This document shows positions 7,749 to 13,465 of a DNA stretch of 13,639 bases, piece by piece. The DNA is taken from contig CP070791.1 of assembly GCA_020346825.1 (NCBI GenBank), positions 854,030-867,668 of the forward strand. The letters run 5' to 3'. The notes under the pieces are model-generated. The model was not told the DNA's origin, made no database searches, and was given only the letters and a program-made list of their open reading frames with translations. The stretch comes from Candidatus Bathyarchaeota archaeon (lineage in GTDB: Archaea > Thermoproteota > Bathyarchaeia > Bathyarchaeales > Bathyarchaeaceae). The position numbers were made by a program, and so were the translations under genes. The first letter of the stretch is position 1. Each line of letters opens with the position of its first letter.

Positions 7749-7764
7749 CTGTACCCGCGACAGT

Positions 7765-7805
7765 TATTACCTAAAAGTAATATTTATATATTACCAAATG
7801 GTAAT
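7765..7805 (+). promoter_or_regulatory. TATA box flanked by two ATTACC palindromes (operator)
   Basis: TTTATATA (about 7783-7790) is a good archaeal TATA box for the regulator gene. Upstream, TATTAC (7765-7770) and GTAATA (7777-7782) form an inverted repeat with six bases between. Downstream, ATTACCA (7790-7796) and TGGTAAT (7799-7805) form a perfect 16-base palindrome. Their centres are 24 bases apart. One site abuts each side of the TATA box, so a dimeric regulator bound here would keep out TBP/TFB or the polymerase. The adjacent winged-helix protein is the natural candidate. Confidence 0.7.
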
Positions 7806-7833
7806 TATCCTGTATTAAGAGAGGCTGCATGGT

Positions 7834-8250
7834 ATGAGACTGAAGCTGCAACTAGTTCGAAACGGAGAAGTTCTGTTTGAAGTTCCTCTATCACCCACGG
7901 ATTGGTCAAGAGAACAGTTGGAAGGTGAACTTGACGCTTTCGAATCCGATTGTCAAAGATTGTCAAAGATCTTCGATGCTTTATCTCACGAAACTCGCTT
8001 GAGGATGATGAAACGACTCATGGAGGAGGAAGACCGCACAATGAACTTCGCTGATTTCATGAGAGACCTAAGTTTGAATCCCAAAACAGTCTGGGAGAAC
8101 GCCAGAAAACTCACAGAAGGAGGATTCCTGGAAAAGATCGAAAGAGGAAAGTATCGTTGTTCAGAGGCAGGGCAGAGTGGGTTCATACTAATGAGTCTCG
8201 TTCTAAGGCATTTAATGGAGGCTTTAGAAGAAACGGAAACATTCTTTTGA
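7834..8250 (+). CDS. ArsR-like winged-helix transcriptional regulator
   Basis: A 138-residue DNA-binding protein. Residues 1-35 form a beta-strand-rich extension (MRLKLQLVRNGEVLFEVPL) unusual for a plain ArsR protein and perhaps a sensor or dimer element. The winged helix follows at about 42-115. IFDALSHETRLRMMKRLME is the characteristic ArsR-type first helix. The recognition helix is around NPKTVWENARKLTEGGFLEK, and the wing is IERGKYRCSEAG. A C-terminal helix (about 115-138) probably dimerises. No metal-binding Cys or His group is evident, so it is unlikely to be a metal sensor. GAGAGG (7820-7825) lies about eight bases before the ATG. It heads an operon with a small protein and Hsp20, an arrangement that recalls the Pyrococcus heat-shock repressor Phr, though this protein is shorter and the sites differ. 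Probable autorepressor. Confidence 0.85.
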   Translation: MRLKLQLVRNGEVLFEVPLSPTDWSREQLEGELDAFESDCQRLSKIFDALSHETRLRMMKRLMEEEDRTMNFADFMRDLSLNPKTVWENARKLTEGGFLEKIERGKYRCSEAGQSGFILMSLVLRHLMEALEETETFF

Positions 8251-8261
8251 GGTGAAAGCTA

Positions 8262-8423
8262 GTGACAGTCAACAAATTCTTCGGGGAATTTGGGTCCTTC
8301 CAACCTTTCGATCCACTTAACCCCTTTGATCCCTTTGAACCCTTGGACCCTAGAAGACGCAGGCCAATGCCCAAAAGACCCTTCGAAATCAACTGGAAAG
8401 CAGTTTTGAAAGAGAAGATGTAA
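8262..8423 (+). CDS. 53-residue Phe/Asp/Pro-repeat protein
   Basis: A small gene between regulator and Hsp20. It starts with GTG 8262, six bases after the strong SD GAGGTGA (8249-8255), which overlaps the regulator's stop codon; translation is therefore coupled. The protein begins MTVNKFFGEFGSFQ. Residues 15-30 are five three-residue units with a closing proline, PFD-PLN-PFD-PFE-PLD-P, encoded by a 9-base tandem repeat (8304-8348). A basic patch follows (RRRRPMPKR, 31-39), then a short amphipathic tail (FEINWKAVLKEKM). No family is known to me. Aromatic, proline-rich and basic segments suggest a disordered binding protein, perhaps a partner of Hsp20, whose own N-terminus also has an RRRRPF segment. 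The case for coding rests on the SD, the tight spacing and the in-frame repeat. Confidence 0.7.
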   Translation: MTVNKFFGEFGSFQPFDPLNPFDPFEPLDPRRRRPMPKRPFEINWKAVLKEKM

Positions 8424-8435
8424 AATCAAGAAAGA

Positions 8436-8444
8436 GGAGGTGAT
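8436..8444 (+). promoter_or_regulatory. near-perfect Shine-Dalgarno site of hsp20
   Basis: GGAGGTGAT, complementary over its whole length to the archaeal 16S rRNA end, lies five bases before GTG 8450. It is the strongest SD in the window and compensates for the GTG start. Confidence 0.8.
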
Positions 8445-8449
8445 AAGCT

Positions 8450-9052
8450 GTGTCAGAAAAAGATTGGTGGTCACGGTGGTTTAGGAGGCGCAGACCCTTC
8501 TTCTTTGAGAGTGACTTCAGGGGAATAAACGACTTCTTTAAAGATATGGAAGAAATGATGCAAAGAGAATTTGAGGAATTATCCAAGAGAACTCCTGAAG
8601 ACCTCGTTCAGGAACGAACGCTCCCAGACGGAACAAAAGTCAAGCGGTGGGGACCCTTTGTCTACGGATACAGCATGACAATCGGCCCAGATGGGAAGCC
8701 CAAAGTCAGAGAGTTCGGCAACATCAAAGCGGATACTCGATTGGGCAGGTCTCAAGTTGACATTAGAGAACAACGAGAACCCTTGGTCGACGTAATGGAA
8801 ACCGACGGAGAAGTCAAGATCATTGCCGAACTGCCAGGCGTCGAGAAGAAAGACGTCAAGCTTCACGGAACAGAAAACACCCTAACAATCTCTGTAGATA
8901 CATCCCAACGCAAATACTACAAAGACGTGAAGATGCCAACCAAGATAGATCCGAAAAAAGCAAAGTCAAACTATAAGAACGGCGTCCTCGAGATCACCAT
9001 CCCAAAAACAAAAAAAGAAAAGCCCAAAGGAGAGCCAATAACGATTGAGTGA
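8450..9052 (+). CDS. hsp20: small heat shock protein Hsp20 (alpha-crystallin family)
   Basis: A 200-residue ATP-independent chaperone that binds unfolding proteins in the cytosol and assembles into oligomers. The N-terminus is aromatic and basic (WWSRWFRRRRPFFFE). A helical acidic part follows (about 25-48), then the archaeal-specific block GPFVYGYSMTIGPDGKPKVREFG (split at residues 68-90). The alpha-crystallin domain covers about 109-187: PLVDVMETDGEVKIIAELPGV starts it and NYKNGVLEITIP ends it, the family's Ax-n-GVL-type signature. The C-terminus has an ITI, the I-x-I motif that docks neighbouring subunits. GTG 8450 is fixed by the perfect SD 8436-8444. The gene is last in the operon with the winged-helix regulator and the 53-residue protein, so it is probably induced on heat or protein stress. 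Confidence 0.93.
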   Translation: MSEKDWWSRWFRRRRPFFFESDFRGINDFFKDMEEMMQREFEELSKRTPEDLVQERTLPDGTKVKRWGPFVYGYSMTIGPDGKPKVREFGNIKADTRLGRSQVDIREQREPLVDVMETDGEVKIIAELPGVEKKDVKLHGTENTLTISVDTSQRKYYKDVKMPTKIDPKKAKSNYKNGVLEITIPKTKKEKPKGEPITIE

Positions 9053-9162
9053 AAACACAAATACGCTACACACATAAGCAGAAAAAAATAGTCAATGCAT
9101 ATCCACAATTTCAGGGCAACGATTAATAGAAAACCGCGGCATCTACTAAACTTAGAGTTGCT

Positions 9163-9690
9163 TTGCATCCTAGAAATTCAACATGCAAATACTGCAAGAA
9201 CGAAATCAAGACTTCAACCCTGATAGAGCTCAATGACGGATCTGCTGCATGCCATTCCTGCATCAGGAAGCTGATGGCTTGGCACAGTGAAATCTGCCTA
9301 TTCTGCAAAGAACCAATAGATACACAATCCGGTGAACAGCTCTTGATAGACAAATGCCGAGACCTTGAGGGAATTTGGGTTTGTCACAAACGATGTGTTG
9401 ACGCGCTCAAAGAAAAGTCGCTGCGCGCACATCTTTTCTTGTTTGGGTTTGCTTCGCTCGTTGTTTCCTTTGTTGTGGGTCTCGCGACAAGGAATCCTGT
9501 TTGGATGGTTGCTCTTTTCTTGCTTGGAGCGAGTATATTGATCCCCCTTTTGTCTTCACCGAATTTTGGTTTGGTCGGGAAGCGGAAGAGAGAACAGACC
9601 TTGTGGAAAGTCAGTCAGGAAAAGAGAAGTCTAGAGCAACTGGAAAAAGAAAAGATTGAGGCACAGAAAAAGAACCGTCAATATGCGTAG
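9163..9690 (+). CDS. double zinc-finger membrane protein
   Basis: A 175-residue protein of unknown function. The N-terminal half has two zinc-finger-like groups. One is C8-x2-C11 with C30-x2-C33; the other is C45-x2-C48 with C74 (or H75) and C78, an arrangement like small LIM or treble-clef fingers. Two hydrophobic helices follow (about 91-108 and 113-131), making a hairpin in the membrane that leaves both ends on the same side. The tail (about 146-170, KVSQEKRSLEQLEKEKIEAQKK) is charged and likely a coiled coil. Known proteins of this layout are often sensors or scaffolds, but I do not recognise the family. The start must lie before C8 and the only usable codon is TTG 9163; no strong SD is seen. 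Convergent with the small ORF ending at 9714. Confidence 0.75.
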   Translation: MHPRNSTCKYCKNEIKTSTLIELNDGSAACHSCIRKLMAWHSEICLFCKEPIDTQSGEQLLIDKCRDLEGIWVCHKRCVDALKEKSLRAHLFLFGFASLVVSFVVGLATRNPVWMVALFLLGASILIPLLSSPNFGLVGKRKREQTLWKVSQEKRSLEQLEKEKIEAQKKNRQYA

Positions 9691-9713
9691 GTTGTGATGG
9701 GAACCTGAAAGTC

Positions 9714-9890
9714 CTATGTTGGGTTCTTGTCATTTATATGTGCGCGAGCACGCGCATCCTTCAGAATCATCTTGGCGTCTTGGTTCATCGGTTCAAAGCT
9801 GGCGGACAAATCATCTGAAACTTTGTCCATAAGATCTATCAGATCTTTAGATTCTCTTTTTCCCCATTTTTTCACAAACTTTTTTGACAT
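9714..9890 (-). CDS. 58-residue small ORF
   Basis: A short minus-strand gene: ATG at 9890, TAG at 9714-9716. It is preceded by GAGGG five bases before the ATG, a reasonable SD. The product starts MSKKFVKKWGKRESKDL and continues with a mixed-charge helix (IDLMDKVSDDLSASFEP, MNQDAKMILKDA), then a basic ARARAH end. This composition is much more protein-like than the opposite-strand frame of 79 codons at 9727-9966, which runs through it. No family recognised; a small helical cytosolic protein. The end of the frame overlaps the alternating tract TGTGCGCGAGCACGCGCA (9739-9756), which could mean that the last residues are spacer sequence. Confidence 0.5.
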   Translation of the reverse strand: MSKKFVKKWGKRESKDLIDLMDKVSDDLSASFEPMNQDAKMILKDARARAHINDKNPT

Positions 9891-9956
9891 CTCTAACCCT
9901 CAACTTAGGAATTGGGTGGTAGACATATTATTTCGCCTAACATCTCAGATACATTT

Positions 9957-9981
9957 AGGGATATAGATGCAGCATATCCCT
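9957..9981. other. inverted repeat in the spacer before the GyrI-like gene
   Basis: AGGGATAT (9957-9964) pairs perfectly with ATATCCCT (9974-9981) around a nine-base loop. It lies between the divergent starts of the small ORF (9890, minus) and the GyrI-like gene (10177, plus), so it could be an operator or a hairpin in a leader. The remaining spacer (9982-10176) shows a GGAGGT at 9993-9998 without a following frame, and otherwise nothing I can name. Confidence 0.4.
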
Positions 9982-10176
9982 TTCATTCTTTCCTGGAGGT
10001 TTAAAACTCTAAGTGCAAAGATAACAGGTGCCGCCTATCCCGAATAAACAAGATTCTGTTAGCGCTCGTTAACTTCGTACGCAAGATTATTAGCGATCAG
10101 AGGCAATCAGAATTAAATTCAAGCTCTTCCACAAGTGATAGAAAGAGAGGAAGACATAGTTAGGAGTGATGTTTTG

Positions 10177-10782
10177 ATGAAGATCGACTTCAAGAGAGAA
10201 CTAAAACCCCTGTACAATCCTTCTTCAAAGAAGGTTGTGATTGTTGATGTTCCGAAAATGAGTTTTTTGATGGTAGACGGTGCAGGCGACCCAAACAACG
10301 CGAAGGAATACAAGGATGCGGTTGAGGTGTTATTTGCCGTTTCTTACGCGCTCAAATTCATGATAAAGAAGAGGACCGCTATGGATTACAGAGTTCTGCC
10401 CCTAGAAGGTCTATGGTGGACTGATGACATGACTCAATTCAGCGTGGAAAATAAGGATATATGGAAATGGACATCGATGATTATGCAACCAGAATATGTA
10501 ACAGAAGATCTAGTTGGCAAGGCACTTGAACAAGTTGAGAAAAAGAAAAACCTATCCGCACTTTCTGAAATCAGGTATGGGAGTTTTCACGAAGGCTTGT
10601 CAGCCCAGATAATGCATATTGGTCCCTATTCTGATGAAGGTCCAACAATCGATAAACTTCATGATTTCATCAGAGAGACAGGCCATGAATTATGCGGAAA
10701 ACATCACGAAATATATCTGAGCGACCCTCGGAGATCAGCACCAGAAAAAATGAAAACTGTTATAAGACAACCAATGAAATGA
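10177..10782 (+). CDS. GyrI-like small-molecule-binding domain protein
   Basis: A 201-residue cytosolic protein of the GyrI-like/SHS2 family (COG4832 type). The full set of family motifs is present. FLMVDGAGDPNNAKEY is at 30-45, VLFAVSYALKFM at 51-62, YRVLPLEGLWW at 71-81 and W-K-W with QPEYVT near 96-109. HIGPYSDEGPTIDKLH is at 147-162, and HHEIYLSDPRRSAPEKMKTV closes the domain at 176-195. In other contexts GyrI-like domains bind drugs or small organic molecules, and some members hydrolyse electrophilic compounds. This stand-alone form lacks a DNA-binding domain, so it is more likely a binding protein or hydrolase than a regulator. I chose ATG 10177 over GTG 10135 because GGAGTGAT (10163-10170) lies six bases upstream and the family starts near KIDFK. 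Confidence 0.88.
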   Translation: MKIDFKRELKPLYNPSSKKVVIVDVPKMSFLMVDGAGDPNNAKEYKDAVEVLFAVSYALKFMIKKRTAMDYRVLPLEGLWWTDDMTQFSVENKDIWKWTSMIMQPEYVTEDLVGKALEQVEKKKNLSALSEIRYGSFHEGLSAQIMHIGPYSDEGPTIDKLHDFIRETGHELCGKHHEIYLSDPRRSAPEKMKTVIRQPMK

Positions 10783-10840
10783 GCCGATGTGCTCCGAGTC
10801 TCATCTCCACGTCACAAAAAACGGAGCAGATGTAAGCAAG

Positions 10841-10849
10841 TTTATTAAA
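10841..10849 (+). promoter_or_regulatory. TATA box of the phosphatase gene
   Basis: TTTATTAAA lies about 25 bases before ATG 10869. A transcript starting there would have a leader of about 27 bases to the preferred start at 10896, which has its own SD. Just upstream TGCTCCG (10790-10796) and CGGAGCA (10822-10828) are complementary over seven bases with a 25-base loop. Confidence 0.4.
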
Positions 10850-10895
10850 CATTGACCCAACTCATGACATGAAACTATGTACTCAGGTGGCCCAG

Positions 10896-11300
10896 ATGAA
10901 GGTTCTTTTTGTGTGTTCAGGTAACGCTTTTCGAAGTCCTGTAGCAGAAGCCCTATTGAGGATGCAGAACCTAGGGATCGAGGTGGACTCGGCTGGAACA
11001 AATCCTGCTGTTCCCGATGGAATTGCGGGATCTGCAAGAAAATACTTGGCAAAACTTGGAGCAGAACAGTACCTTAAGGGTTTTCCTGAGGGAATAGATA
11101 GCAAACAACTTGATAAGTATGACATAATCGTGGCTATGAAATCACGGCACAAGGAGGCCATTTTAAGCAAGTGTCCGGAGTGCGCAGACAAGATAGTTGT
11201 GTGGAACATTGAAGACCCGTATTTCTTGCCGAGGGGACACACAGAGAGAATATTCAACCAGATCAGAGCAAAAGTCGCGAGACTCACGAGCTCATTGTGA
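10896..11300 (+). CDS. low-molecular-weight protein-tyrosine phosphatase / arsenate reductase family
   Basis: A 134-residue cytosolic enzyme. The P-loop VCSGNAFRS holds the nucleophile Cys7 and Arg13 (Cx5R-S). The general acid is Asp107 in EDPYF, the DP element of the family. The length is slightly below the usual 140-160. Family members remove phosphate from tyrosine in proteins, or, in the related thioredoxin-coupled branch, reduce arsenate using extra cysteines near the C-terminus. Here Cys93 and Cys96 (SKCPECADK) could serve as such a pair, so arsenate reduction cannot be excluded, but no other arsenic gene is nearby. ATG 10896 is preferred over 10869 because AGGTGG (10885-10890) is well placed and the first strand begins MKVLFVC. 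The end overlaps a broken peptidase gene on the other strand by nine bases. Confidence 0.88.
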   Translation: MKVLFVCSGNAFRSPVAEALLRMQNLGIEVDSAGTNPAVPDGIAGSARKYLAKLGAEQYLKGFPEGIDSKQLDKYDIIVAMKSRHKEAILSKCPECADKIVVWNIEDPYFLPRGHTERIFNQIRAKVARLTSSL

Positions 11301-11477
11301 GAGAGAACGCATCGGGTCGAGCTCCTGAAATGCGTGCATGAACTTTTCTGATTCTTTCTTCGTTTCCAATCCTGCTCTTTTTTCGTTCTCTGTTGTGCCA
11401 AGTCTCGGACCAATCTCAGAGCAAATCCTACTGATGAAGTCGATCATGTATTTCCGATTAGTTTCATCCCGTTTCAC
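11292..11477 (-). pseudogene. N-terminal fragment of an M28-type aminopeptidase
   Basis: A 61-residue minus frame, GTG 11477 to TGA 11292, with a GAAAGGGGAT SD-like stretch just upstream. Its middle, FISRICSEIGPRLGTTENEKRAG, is the typical start of M28 family zinc peptidases (IGPRxxGTxxExxAG), and the next residues (KKESEKF) fit the following helix. After about 45 residues the match ends and the frame stops, whereas real members have about 300 residues or more with His/Asp/Glu metal ligands. None of the catalytic part is present, and the plus-strand phosphatase gene occupies the place where it would be. It is therefore a decayed or truncated remnant that still has its translation start. It may be cotranscribed with the ZIP gene 43 bases upstream. 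Confidence 0.6.
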
Positions 11478-11520
11478 GAAATCCCCTTTCTGTCAACGTG
11501 TTTATGCAATGTGAATTGGT

Positions 11521-12267
11521 TTACCATATAACTGCCATCAACATGAAGGTGGCGATGCATCCCATTATTACTCCAAAGGATGTGAAGTGTTCGTGACCAC
11601 TTTCTCGTGCAACCGGAATTAACTCGTCCAACGTGACTAGAACCATCACACCCCCGGCGAAAGCCAAGCCAATGGGCACCAGCTCTTGGAAACTCTCCAG
11701 AAATAGTGACGCAAAGAAAGCCCCCAACGGTTCCACCAACCCTGAAACAAGAGCCAACCTGAAAGCCGCAAGCTTGGAACTGCCCGCCTTATAGATAGGG
11801 ATTGATATCGCCATTCCCTCCGGGATGTTGTGAAGGGCAACAGCAATTGCCATCACCAAACCAAGTCTAGGCAGGTACGAGTAACCTGAAGCCACCGCAA
11901 CGCCTTCAGGAAAATTGTGAAGAGAAATACCAATAGCAATCAAAACACTGGACTTGACAACCTTACCCGATATCACACCCCGCTCATCAACAGCAAAATA
12001 GGTGTGGGGCAAGAGAAAGTCCAAGGAAAACATCAACAGAGAACCCAAAGCAAAACTTGAGGCTGCCAAAAACAACCCGGAAATCTTCAACGCTTCCGAC
12101 ATCAACTCTAAGAAAGAGAAAGTAATCATGATTCCCGCTGCCAAACCCATCAAAAAACCCAACGCCCTCTTCCCAGGCTCCAAGACCACAACAACCAACC
12201 CACCAAAACCTGTCGCCAAACCAGCCAAGGAACTCAAAACCAGAATGTCAACCAAATTGTCCAACAT
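11521..12267 (-). CDS. ZIP family divalent metal transporter
   Basis: A 248-residue membrane protein with about eight hydrophobic helices, taking up zinc or related divalent metals into the cytosol. The metal-site motifs are clear: HNFPEG at 117-122 (helix 4) and HNIPEG at 146-151 (helix 5), the pair that defines the ZIP transport site, with Glu180 in a VEPLGA segment of helix 6. An early SFLELMSEAL (51-60) forms part of helix 2. The loop between helices 3 and 4 (PHTYFAVDERGVISG) is short and not His-rich, as in the GufA/ZupT branch, so the metal range could be broad. Start ATG 12267 has GGGGTGA (12275-12281) at seven bases. It appears to head a unit followed by the M28 remnant. Confidence 0.93.
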   Translation of the reverse strand: MLDNLVDILVLSSLAGLATGFGGLVVVVLEPGKRALGFLMGLAAGIMITFSFLELMSEALKISGLFLAASSFALGSLLMFSLDFLLPHTYFAVDERGVISGKVVKSSVLIAIGISLHNFPEGVAVASGYSYLPRLGLVMAIAVALHNIPEGMAISIPIYKAGSSKLAAFRLALVSGLVEPLGAFFASLFLESFQELVPIGLAFAGGVMVLVTLDELIPVARESGHEHFTSFGVIMGCIATFMLMAVIW

Positions 12268-12602
12268 ACAGCTTCACCCCCGCGTAGAACCTCTTTCTAC
12301 ATCCAAATACCCTTCAAACTAATTATACCTTCCACAACAATGATCTTCTTTTTCCCCCACAAAACAACTCGCGAATCTCAATTTGCTACAACCACAACAA
12401 CTAAAAAACATTGCCTGATCAAAAGAGAGAGTGACAGAAAAAAGCGCATTCATATTTAATTGTTCTAATCAGACCTCATGTTGCGGATTTTAAGAATTGG
12501 GCTGTTCCCAACATACCTGTTTTATTAGGATCCAAATATGAGCGATGAATCCGAAGATGTTTGGGATGTTTTGGTTGAGTGGTGAGATTTGATGGGGTTG
12601 GT
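12268..12602. other. spacer holding the ZIP promoter
   Basis: On the minus strand, AGGTATAAT (about 12321-12329) could be the TATA box, which would put the transcript start near 12298 and leave a leader of about 30 bases with the SD at 12275-12281. The rest is A- and C-rich on the plus strand. A small hairpin TTGGG (12497-12501) and CCCAA (12507-12511) is present. The minus frame at 12476-12673 overlaps this stretch but looks like a shadow frame. No gene is supported. Confidence 0.45.
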
Positions 12603-12740
12603 TTACCGTTTTCTGCTTGTCTTGAGGATGTCGAGGTAGGTGCTGACGTTTCTTGGAAGTTTGCCTCTGTCATTCTTTATGAGTGCCTCTTTAGTGTTCC
12701 GTTTTGTTATGTGCGCGTGCGCTAAGGGAGAGCAGAAGAA
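12603..12740 (-). pseudogene. in-frame coding remnant after the 12741-13238 gene
   Basis: Directly past the TGA of the next gene (12741-12743), the same minus frame stays open for 45 codons to a TAA at 12603-12605. It has no ATG, GTG or TTG start. Its last 30 residues read like the end of a real protein: TKEALIKNDRGKLP, then RNVSTYLDILKTSRKR. The first part (about 12711-12735) is the alternating GTGCGCGTGCGC tract and looks like spacer. The simplest reading is a surviving 3' piece of a lost gene. A read-through extension of the upstream protein is possible but less likely because that protein already ends naturally. Confidence 0.35.
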
Positions 12741-13238
12741 TCAAACAGATTTCTGAAGCTTCTGTATTTCCCTGCTTACATCTTGGAAAGTACTGTAGAC
12801 ATCCGCTACGTGCAAATGTTTCATTCTTTCTTGGACCAAACCAGCAGCTATCAGAATAGCCCCTAAGCTTTTCTTTATGCCAATTGTGGGTATTGGAAAA
12901 GCGATCAGAGATACCCCCAGTTTGATAAGCCGAGAGCTTTTCTGTCCTCCCGCGTTAGGTTTACCCCACAAGGATCTGAGAGACTTTACGTCTTTTGCAG
13001 CTTCACTCATTAGTTTTGTCGTCTCGTTGTAGCTCAAGCTAAGTTCACGCAATGTTGTCACCATTGTCTCTAATTCCTCTGGTTTCAAACCTATTCCTTC
13101 TTTCAAGCATTCTTTGCAACTGTCTGCTATCCTGTAATAAGGACATCTGTAACTAAAAAGCTTTGAAGTGCAGTCTTCTATCCCGCGCGCATAGCAGGCG
13201 TCTTTCCTTTGTGATAAAGACTTTATTCGCTTTTGCAC
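12741..13238 (-). CDS. cysteine-cluster membrane protein of unknown function
   Basis: A 165-residue protein, not recognised. The N-terminal 50 residues carry five cysteines (15, 23, 32, 41, 44). C41-x2-C44 (SCKECLKEG) together with C32 (RCPYY) could form a small metal or redox site. Residues 51-90 are a charged helix (ETMVTTLRELSLSYNETTKLM), possibly a coiled coil. A hydrophobic stretch at about 104-134 (LIKLGVSLIAFPIPTIGIKK, then SLGAILIAAGLV) makes one bent or two short membrane segments. A final amphipathic helix ends the protein. GTG 13238 is the only early start; no SD is seen and the divergent neighbour starts only 31 bases away, so the two promoters overlap. A GCGCGC tract lies inside the start region (13184-13190). 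Coding looks real; function unknown. Confidence 0.65.
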   Translation of the reverse strand: MQKRIKSLSQRKDACYARGIEDCTSKLFSYRCPYYRIADSCKECLKEGIGLKPEELETMVTTLRELSLSYNETTKLMSEAAKDVKSLRSLWGKPNAGGQKSSRLIKLGVSLIAFPIPTIGIKKSLGAILIAAGLVQERMKHLHVADVYSTFQDVSREIQKLQKSV

Positions 13239-13269
13239 GAGTATATTCGTGTATATAAGAGGTAGAAAA
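13239..13269. promoter_or_regulatory. shared divergent promoter
   Basis: Only 31 bases separate the minus gene at 13238 and the plus gene at 13270. They contain GTATATTCG (13241-13249) and GTATATAAG (13251-13259). The first is about 26 bases before ATG 13270, a leaderless distance. The close packing suggests that the two genes are regulated together. Confidence 0.4.
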
Positions 13270-13434
13270 ATGGGATTTTTTCACAAGCTTGGTTACATCC
13301 TTGAAGTAGCAGCCTTTTGTTCGCTGGTCATTTCCAAAGTATGGAAGACTAATGAGAATATAGGTTTTGTGGCAACTATATTATTCATGATTGGATCAAT
13401 GTATTGTCTTGCTCGTGCGGAATTGCCAAAATAG
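13270..13434 (+). CDS. 54-residue two-helix membrane protein
   Basis: A very small membrane protein with two hydrophobic helices, about residues 10-27 (ILEVAAFCSLVISKVW) and 33-50 (GFVATILFMIGSMYCLA). They are joined by a short polar loop, KTNEN. There is no signal peptide or known motif. ATG 13270 is preferred over GTG 13249 because GAGGT (about 13258-13262) lies seven bases before it and the extra residues are not hydrophobic. Proteins of this size often modulate a membrane partner; the divergent cysteine-cluster membrane protein is the nearest candidate. Function unknown. Confidence 0.55.
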   Translation: MGFFHKLGYILEVAAFCSLVISKVWKTNENIGFVATILFMIGSMYCLARAELPK

Positions 13435-13465
13435 AAATAGATATGCGCGCGCAGGTGAATCCTCA

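Noticed and set aside
8183..8392. Minus-strand frame with GSKGSKG repeats
   Set aside because: Its repeats are the antisense image of the PFD repeat gene at 8262-8423, which has the SD and the operon context.
9727..9966. Plus-strand frame of 79 codons
   Set aside because: It is antisense to the better small ORF at 9714-9890 and has an unlikely composition.
12002..12322. Plus-strand frame of 106 codons, Lys/Pro/Asn rich
   Set aside because: Shadow of the ZIP transporter gene on the opposite strand.
12476..12673. Minus-strand frame of 65 codons, Thr/Ser/Pro rich
   Set aside because: Low-complexity shadow in another frame of the remnant at 12603-12740.
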